Shown here: positions 58,596-64,000 of the stretch, in pieces
Layout: each line of letters begins with the position of its first letter
Position numbering within the stretch: position 1 is the stretch's first letter
NCBI RefSeq assembly: GCF_032823475.1
Contig: NZ_CP127915.1
Coordinates: 310,001-374,000, forward strand
Length of the DNA: 64,000 nt
Direction of reading: 5' to 3'
Origin: Acinetobacter sp. SAAs474
Lineage (GTDB): Bacteria > Pseudomonadota > Gammaproteobacteria > Pseudomonadales > Moraxellaceae
Notes under the pieces: model-generated
Database searches by the model: none
The model's input: only the letters and a program-made list of their open reading frames with translations
Told to the model about the DNA's origin: nothing
Program-made: the position numbers and the translations under genes

Positions 58596-59825
58596 TTATT
58601 TCACTAATTTACGCAAATCTTGGTTGAGATCCAAATACTGATCAGCTTCAAATACAGCTTGCTTACTAATCAGTTTTTTCAAATGACGCATTTCTTTAGC
58701 TGCATTTACCGTAATGCCTGCAACAATCACCCCATTGGTGACACCAAAGAGTACAAATGAAGACTGTGCGCCATGCGCTGGATTCATTTCACCACGTATC
58801 ATCCATGCTGTAGCAGCCATATCACCAACAAATTGGTAATTAATCTCAAGCTGATCCGTCCAGAACCATGCTGGATTTGCTTTAGGATGCTCCACATTCA
58901 TAACATGACGAGCAAAAATACCGGCTTGTAGATTGGCATTTTCCCAAGTCTCTACCCGGCGGTATTGACCACATTCACGTAATTGAGTAGCAACATCACC
59001 TGCTGCATAAATATCTGGATTTGATGTTTGACAGTTTTCATTGACTTTAATTGCAAAATCAACGTCTAAACCGGCATCAATCGCCAATTGAGCATTCGGT
59101 ATAATCCCAATACCATAAATCACAGCATCGGCACGAAGTTGTTCGTTACCGTCTAAGGTAATAAGCACTTCTTCACCTTCCAGCTGGCAATCGATGATCT
59201 TGGTATCTAAACGCACATCTATGCCCGCTAGACGTTGCTGTGCCAATAAAAATTCGCTCAAAATACGTGGTGATGAGCGACCCATAACCATCGATCCCTG
59301 TTCAATCACCGTCACTTGGCAATCTCTAAAACGTGCAGATGATGCTAGTTCCAGCCCAATCACGCCACCGCCTACTAGAATAATACGTTGACCAGCTTGT
59401 AATACTGGAACCAATGCTTGAGAGTCTTCTAGATTACGTAATGTGTAAACATGTTTACCCAAGGCATCTAAGCTAGGTAAGCGACGTGCAGCTCCGCCTG
59501 TTGCAAGTAATAATTTATCATAAGCAATCTCATCACCATGTTGTAATGTCACTGTTTTAGCAGCAGGATTGATTTTGGTCACAGCATTTTCACGGATGGT
59601 CACCACATCTAACGCTGCTAATTTTTCATCCGATAAAATCTCGATTTTAGTTTCAGCAGGTTTTAAAATGACATCTTTCGATAACGGTGGACGCTCATAT
59701 GGCAAATGTTTTTCATCACCAATTAAAATAATTTTACCGGCATATTTATTTGCACGGAGTTCTAAAATTGCACTTGCGCCCGCTTGACCAGCACCTACGA
59801 TCACGATAGTTTCGACATTGCTCAT
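58596..59825 (-). CDS. Ferredoxin reductase of the aromatic dioxygenase system (HcaD-like)
   Basis: A 409-aa FAD/NADH reductase that feeds electrons to the Rieske ferredoxin. The FAD motif is IVIVGAGQAGASAILELR near the start, PYERPPLSK follows, the NAD motif is IILVGGGVIGLELA near 145, and the C-terminal FAD motif is IYAAGDVATQ near 270. AAGGA lies 8 bases before the ATG at 59825; an upstream in-frame TTG at 59846 is rejected. It is the last gene of the operon and starts 21 bases after the extradiol dioxygenase. HcaD of the 3-phenylpropionate system and BphA4 are close in layout. Confidence 0.92.
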   Translation of the reverse strand: MSNVETIVIVGAGQAGASAILELRANKYAGKIILIGDEKHLPYERPPLSKDVILKPAETKIEILSDEKLAALDVVTIRENAVTKINPAAKTVTLQHGDEIAYDKLLLATGGAARRLPSLDALGKHVYTLRNLEDSQALVPVLQAGQRIILVGGGVIGLELASSARFRDCQVTVIEQGSMVMGRSSPRILSEFLLAQQRLAGIDVRLDTKIIDCQLEGEEVLITLDGNEQLRADAVIYGIGIIPNAQLAIDAGLDVDFAIKVNENCQTSNPDIYAAGDVATQLRECGQYRRVETWENANLQAGIFARHVMNVEHPKANPAWFWTDQLEINYQFVGDMAATAWMIRGEMNPAHGAQSSFVLFGVTNGVIVAGITVNAAKEMRHLKKLISKQAVFEADQYLDLNQDLRKLVK

Positions 59826-59846
59826 GTGCTTAATCCTTACCAACAA

Positions 59847-60809
59847 TTATTTCAATTCAGCAGATACGATACCGAAGCCCGCAATCCACTCACTAATATC
59901 TTCATAACAATGCGTCGTCATTTCATACGCACCTAATTCATCTAATGCAGCAAATGCAGCCATCCAAGAACGGACTTCTTGACCACCTCGGCCACCTTCT
60001 TGACGAATATCTGCTTCAGACATGGCTTCGATACGAGCAAAATCGGCTTGGGCAAATGTGGCTAATAAGGCACGATCCCATTCAGGGTTAAGTGGTACAG
60101 CGACAGATTGATCGCCAGCAGCAAGTTTTTGCCCTACAGCAATCACTTTGGCTTGACGATTATTACGCGCCTCCACACTCGGATTACGACCACAAATCAA
60201 GAATTCTTCTACTTCTGGTGGTACTGAACCCATTTGTGGTGTCGGTGGATCATGAGATAAACCACCTGTGCCCAAAATTAACACACGTTCATTTTCCAGG
60301 TTCAGCGACTGGATAAAACGTCCGACTGCACGACCTAAAGCCACAGTACGTTTAGTCGTCGGCATTGGTGCAGCAGCACCATTAATAAAAATGGGAATGG
60401 TTGGATAACGATCTAGCTGACCGCTACATAGAAAATGTAACGGCTGAGTTACACCATGATCAGCCTGCATACGATATGAATAAGCAACATCTACCCCTTC
60501 ATCCAATACACGACGTACCAATGCAATCGCGGTATCTTCAGGGACATCTATCTTATTATTGTCTTTACCATAGTCCCAGTCACCCGCAGCTGTAGCACGA
60601 ATACCGACACAGAAACTTGGCATCAAGTCATAAAAAAAACCATTAAAATGGTCTGGACCAAAGGTAATGATCAGCGTTGGGTCATAAGCTTTGACCTCGC
60701 CAGCAAGTTGAGCAAAAGTTTCACGTACTTTTTGCTCTTTATATTGCGCTTGAGGAGCAGCAAATTCCATTAAAGGGCTGTGCGATGCGCAAATGAGTTT
60801 AACGGCCAT
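59847..60809 (-). CDS. Class III extradiol ring-cleavage dioxygenase, MhpB-like
   Basis: A 320-aa LigB-type Fe(II) dioxygenase. It opens MAVKLICASHSPLMEFAAPQ and continues with FGPDHFNGFFYDLMP, MQADHGVTQPLHFL and GTGGLSHDPPTPQMG, which match MhpB (2,3-dihydroxyphenylpropionate 1,2-dioxygenase) motif by motif, including the active-site histidines. It would cleave the catechol made by the upstream dehydrogenase. TAGGAG lies 7 bases before the ATG at 60809. Finding it between the dehydrogenase and reductase genes joins the two pathway halves that are separate hca and mhp operons in E. coli. Confidence 0.9.
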   Translation of the reverse strand: MAVKLICASHSPLMEFAAPQAQYKEQKVRETFAQLAGEVKAYDPTLIITFGPDHFNGFFYDLMPSFCVGIRATAAGDWDYGKDNNKIDVPEDTAIALVRRVLDEGVDVAYSYRMQADHGVTQPLHFLCSGQLDRYPTIPIFINGAAAPMPTTKRTVALGRAVGRFIQSLNLENERVLILGTGGLSHDPPTPQMGSVPPEVEEFLICGRNPSVEARNNRQAKVIAVGQKLAAGDQSVAVPLNPEWDRALLATFAQADFARIEAMSEADIRQEGGRGGQEVRSWMAAFAALDELGAYEMTTHCYEDISEWIAGFGIVSAELK

Positions 60810-60871
60810 GTGTGACTCCTATATATGGAAGGCAGCCAAAAGGCTGCCAAAGAGATCCATAAATCTATGAC

Positions 60872-61687
60872 TTACTCGTCAAAAAATCCTGCACGCGGCT
60901 GGCGTAAACCGCGAATACCTAGACCGCATTCTGCATTGATCAGAACACCAGTCAATGGACGGTTATTGGCACGAGACGCCAATAAGACATATGAACCAGT
61001 CATGTCTTCAGGTTCTGGTAAGAAATTGAGTGGCATGCCACGTGCAATCTTCTCTGGATCACGTGCATCCAGTAAACCAAGATTTTCTTGACCTAAAGAT
61101 GCAGCACCCTTGATATTGACATTCATACCTGATGGTGCAACAGCATTCACTCGTACTTTAGGTGCAAGCTCATATGCCAATTCTTTCATAACACCCACAC
61201 CAGCATGCTTAGATGCTGTATATACAGGGCCTCCGCCTGCTGAGTACAATGCAGAATTAGACAAAGTAAATATGATAGAACCTTCAGAAGCTATTAATGC
61301 ATCAAGTGCTGCTTTAGCACCTAAAATTAAAGACTTGGTATTAATGCCCATAATTTCATCAAATGCTTTTTCCAGTTGTTCACCCGAAGTATTGACGATA
61401 TCGGCATAATGATCCCAAATACCAGCATTACCAATAAAACAATCTAGCTTACCAAAACGTTCAATGGTCGCATTAACAGCACGGACATTATCTTCATAGC
61501 TGGCAACATCACCGGCGATCGCAATGATCTTGTCACCAAAATGTGCTTTCAATGCATCAACTTTGGCTTGTGAACGCTGAAGAACAGCAACATGTGCGCC
61601 TTCTTCTAAAAAACGCTCAACCAACGCCCAGCCTAAACCTGAACCACCACCGGTAATCAGTGCAACTTCGCCTTGTAGCCAACCCAT
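60872..61687 (-). CDS. cis-dihydrodiol dehydrogenase, SDR family (HcaB/BphB-like)
   Basis: A 271-aa short-chain dehydrogenase that would oxidise the arene cis-dihydrodiol to a catechol with NAD. The cofactor motif is ITGGGSGLGWALVERFL (TGxxxGxG), followed by FIGNAGIWDHYADI and the catalytic VYTASKHAGV (YxxxK). NAGIWD is typical of BphB/HcaB enzymes. AGGAG lies 7 bases before the ATG at 61687. It begins 2 bases after the ferredoxin gene and is clearly cotranscribed with it. Confidence 0.93.
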   Translation of the reverse strand: MGWLQGEVALITGGGSGLGWALVERFLEEGAHVAVLQRSQAKVDALKAHFGDKIIAIAGDVASYEDNVRAVNATIERFGKLDCFIGNAGIWDHYADIVNTSGEQLEKAFDEIMGINTKSLILGAKAALDALIASEGSIIFTLSNSALYSAGGGPVYTASKHAGVGVMKELAYELAPKVRVNAVAPSGMNVNIKGAASLGQENLGLLDARDPEKIARGMPLNFLPEPEDMTGSYVLLASRANNRPLTGVLINAECGLGIRGLRQPRAGFFDE

Positions 61688-61689
61688 GA

Positions 61690-62016
61690 TTATGCTCCTG
61701 CCATTTCTACAAATAATGCACCATCTTCAATCACTACTGGGAATGTTTGAATTGGATCAGTTGCTGGCAAGCATAAAGCCTGACCAGTTTTTAAACAAAA
61801 TCGAGCAGAATGTAATGGGCATTCCACAGTACCATCATCTTCTAAATAACCTTCAGACATTGAGGCATTACCATGTGAGCAACGATCATTCATCGCAAAG
61901 AATTCACCAGCATTATTAAATACTGCTAGAGCTTCAATACCATTGATACCACAATCTACTTTTAATGCTTCGCCTTCATCTAATTCATCAACTTGGCAAA
62001 CAAAAATTTTATTCAT
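61690..62016 (-). CDS. Rieske-type ferredoxin of the dioxygenase (HcaC-like)
   Basis: A 108-aa ferredoxin that carries electrons from the reductase to the oxygenase. The 2Fe-2S ligands are C46 and H48 in RCSHGNASMSEG and C66 and H69 in ECPLHSARF. The ATG overlaps the last base of the beta-subunit stop codon (TGATG), so translation is coupled. The size and motif spacing match BphA3/HcaC ferredoxins. Confidence 0.94.
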   Translation of the reverse strand: MNKIFVCQVDELDEGEALKVDCGINGIEALAVFNNAGEFFAMNDRCSHGNASMSEGYLEDDGTVECPLHSARFCLKTGQALCLPATDPIQTFPVVIEDGALFVEMAGA

Positions 62017-62534
62017 CAGAAGAATACACTCAGGTTATGTGAGTTATAGGTCACTTGATCAAGAATAATCTTGCGGTTAAAAATCTGGAAACCAAGTCCA
62101 GTTTCAACTTTACGCAGCTTGTCATGACGCTTACCACAGTAAATGGTTACATCTTTCTCTTTTTGTGTACGATAAAGTAAATACGTCACGTATACATCGT
62201 ATTCACCATCGACCTCAGTCGCTTCAACCATTACATTACTTACCATATGCGTGGTCCGTGATGGAGGCTCTTCAGCCCAAGCCATACCTGTTTCAAGACG
62301 AGCAACTCGACGTTCTAAAAGGTCTTTTGAGTCATTAAATACCCACGTCGTCGGTGGTTCAACAGAACGACGGCGATCACGTGTTTGTGCATTCGGTGTG
62401 GTACGCAAGGTGTAAGAGATATCTTCAGCCAAGGTATCTAACCAGTCACGAAATTTCCAGTCATCCAGAAGCTTCGCCTCTTGATATAAAAACTGACTAA
62501 TTTGGTGATGAAGTTCTAAACTGATCTGACTCAT
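62016..62534 (-). CDS. Aromatic ring-hydroxylating dioxygenase beta subunit (HcaF-like)
   Basis: A 172-aa small subunit with the cone-like fold of the family: [20 protein letters not shown] near the N-terminus, then [31 protein letters not shown] and VYCGKR-like [10 protein letters not shown]. It packs with the alpha subunit in an alpha3beta3 enzyme and is structural. AAGGAG precedes the ATG at 62534, which overlaps the alpha-subunit stop by 4 bases. Confidence 0.92.
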   Translation of the reverse strand: MSQISLELHHQISQFLYQEAKLLDDWKFRDWLDTLAEDISYTLRTTPNAQTRDRRRSVEPPTTWVFNDSKDLLERRVARLETGMAWAEEPPSRTTHMVSNVMVEATEVDGEYDVYVTYLLYRTQKEKDVTIYCGKRHDKLRKVETGLGFQIFNRKIILDQVTYNSHNLSVFF

Positions 62535-63898
62535 TTCATAAGCTCCTTCTCATATTGGTCAGCGGCTTTTTCCACATCTTCCCATTTTTCATGGATTAAT
62601 AAATCTGCCCAACGACGATACATACCACGTGCAGCAGTTTCAGAGAAAATATAGTTGGTAATTCCTGGAATACCATCTTCACGTACTTTTTCGTTACCTT
62701 TACCCATTTCCATAATGAGTTTATTTTGACGTGCTTTATAACCACGTAAAACTTTTTGAATTTCGATCCAGTTTTCTGAGTCATCTTGCTCCAAGAAACC
62801 TGCAGGACCAAAAGCGCGTGTTGCAGAACGCTCAAAAGCCTCTTTGACTTCCTGAGATGCTTCAGCATCCGCAATACAAAATGCCCAAACTTCTGTCTTA
62901 TTTGGGCCACGTGGATGCCATACACGTAAAGTCGCGGTACCATTTAACCAAGATAAGGTTGGAAACATGGTATTATGTCCAGCCAGACGTAAAGCACGAA
63001 CTTCGCCTAAACGTTCTTTTACTTCGTCATAAGTTTCACGGAAGTAATTGGCAACTTCACCATCAACCCATACGTTTGCATCTGGTTTTTCAGTAAAAAA
63101 GAAACCAGAACCATGACCACGTGAACCATATTGAATGGCATCCTTAGCCGTTTCCCATACTGGACGTGCGGTTTGTGCAGCACCTAATTTTTTCGATGCT
63201 TCATCATCTGGTTTTGCACCCAATACTTGAATGGCAGATGCATGTGAGAACAAAGCATGATATTGGTCAGATGCAAATTGTTCTGCGGCAAATTTCCAGT
63301 TACAGTCAATTTCCCACTTATGTACACCACCAATGATTTCCGTACCCCCTGGACGACGGTCAAGTACACCATCTAAGTACCAAGCGATATCACCCATATA
63401 TTCTTCTAAGTCTGGTGTTGTTTCATCCCAGCAGCCGAAAATTAGCCCTTTATAGGTTTTAACACGGTTGACTTCCACTAAACCCCATTGCTCTTTACAT
63501 GCACCATGTGGATAAGCACGCTCTTCAAGTGGAATATCTTTAAGTGAACCATCGATCCCGTAAGACCAGCCATGGTATGGACAGGTAAATGCACGGGTAT
63601 TACCACAATCGGCAAAACTCACACGCATCGAACGATGACGACATTGGTTTAGAAATGCTTTGATTGAGCCATCTTTTTGGCGTGCCACAATGATTGGATC
63701 TTCACCCATATAAGTGTTGAAAAAATCACCTGCTTTAGGAATTTGACTTTCATGGCAAAGGAATAACCATGTACGACCAAAAACACGTTCAAGTTCTAAC
63801 TCGTAAATGTCAGGATCAGTATAAATAGATGGCGTAATACGTCCATTTTGTGCATCGACTAATACGTCGATTTCTCGCACATCAATTTTTCCACTCAT
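62531..63898 (-). CDS. Aromatic ring-hydroxylating dioxygenase alpha subunit (HcaE-like)
   Basis: The catalytic subunit (455 aa) of a Rieske non-heme iron dioxygenase that adds O2 to an aromatic ring to give a cis-dihydrodiol. Rieske ligands are C86, H88, C106 and H109 in NQCRHRSM and FTCPYHGW. The mononuclear iron ligands are H214 and H219 in [12 protein letters not shown], with D211 as the electron-bridge Asp and a later Asp as third ligand. AGGAG lies 8 bases before the ATG at 63898, preferred over an upstream TTG at 63931. It is the first gene of the operon in the window. The layout fits a 3-phenylpropionate/cinnamate-type system, but the substrate is unproven. Confidence 0.93.
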   Translation of the reverse strand: MSGKIDVREIDVLVDAQNGRITPSIYTDPDIYELELERVFGRTWLFLCHESQIPKAGDFFNTYMGEDPIIVARQKDGSIKAFLNQCRHRSMRVSFADCGNTRAFTCPYHGWSYGIDGSLKDIPLEERAYPHGACKEQWGLVEVNRVKTYKGLIFGCWDETTPDLEEYMGDIAWYLDGVLDRRPGGTEIIGGVHKWEIDCNWKFAAEQFASDQYHALFSHASAIQVLGAKPDDEASKKLGAAQTARPVWETAKDAIQYGSRGHGSGFFFTEKPDANVWVDGEVANYFRETYDEVKERLGEVRALRLAGHNTMFPTLSWLNGTATLRVWHPRGPNKTEVWAFCIADAEASQEVKEAFERSATRAFGPAGFLEQDDSENWIEIQKVLRGYKARQNKLIMEMGKGNEKVREDGIPGITNYIFSETAARGMYRRWADLLIHEKWEDVEKAADQYEKELMK

Positions 63899-64000
63899 GA
63901 AAAGCTCTCCTGTGACCAATATATGGCACAAAGTAATCGACTCAACTTTTGCTTGATAATGGATTTAGGCTGGTTTTTGGTGAAATATTTTTTTTGTTTT

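Overview
The window reads as chromosomal DNA of an Acinetobacter-like gammaproteobacterium. It is AT-rich, with short intergenic spaces and many strong hairpin terminators. The gene content fits that genus: tig-clpP-clpX, a long Pta beside AckA, metX-metW, tatABC next to a PhoX phosphatase, piuA/piuC iron uptake genes, rppH-ptsP, and remnants of a pga (PNAG) locus. The genus is inferred from gene content and protein similarity from memory, not from a database search. No tRNA, rRNA, insertion sequence, prophage or CRISPR array was recognised.

Layout. (1) 1-4265, all minus: a small catabolic-looking group made of a zinc-free quinone oxidoreductase, a TauD/TfdA dioxygenase, a beta-keto acid cleavage enzyme and an MFS carrier cut by the window edge. 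(2) 4434-20692, mostly housekeeping: prc, nagZ, proA, ackA-pta, a MarR-acetyltransferase fusion with a candidate self-operator, class I fumarase, a DUF2059 protein, clpX, clpP and tig. (3) 20872-27839, an iron block: two TonB-dependent receptors, each with a candidate Fur box, then piuC translationally coupled to an FMN alpha-hydroxy acid dehydrogenase. (4) 28214-32347: leuA, metX, metW and a Sel1-repeat protein. (5) 32443-36158: pgaD, pgaC and a pgaB split by an in-frame amber codon, with no pgaA upstream. (6) 36431-42724: an Excalibur protein, rdgB, an AEC carrier, and tatABC-phoX with a good Pho box in front of tatA. (7) 42871-48843, mixed: an NRDE protein, lgt, two small membrane proteins, a cysteine amidase resembling a secreted toxin, a small DUF2061 membrane protein behind a Fur box, a LysR regulator, a DUF2789 protein and a HAD phosphatase. 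(8) 49027-58507: rppH-ptsP, a small basic protein whose 3' end overlaps a terminator, an MscS channel, katG, an MBL hydrolase and an EamA carrier. (9) 58596-63898, minus: a complete Rieske ring-hydroxylating dioxygenase operon with a class III extradiol dioxygenase (MhpB type) built in.

How the genes work together. AckA and Pta interconvert acetyl-CoA and acetate. Trigger factor, ClpP and ClpX form the usual folding and proteolysis cluster. The iron block takes up ferric catecholates under probable Fur control. The tatABC-phoX group could act as a phosphate-starvation module in which PhoB raises both the translocon and its folded phosphatase substrate. The last operon would oxidise an arylpropanoate-like aromatic to a catechol and open its ring; the hydrolase that follows is not in the window. 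The most notable points are the decayed pga locus, the Pho box on tatABC, the toxin-like amidase without a recognised immunity partner, the coupling of piuC to an alpha-hydroxy acid dehydrogenase, and the Fur-box DUF2061 gene.
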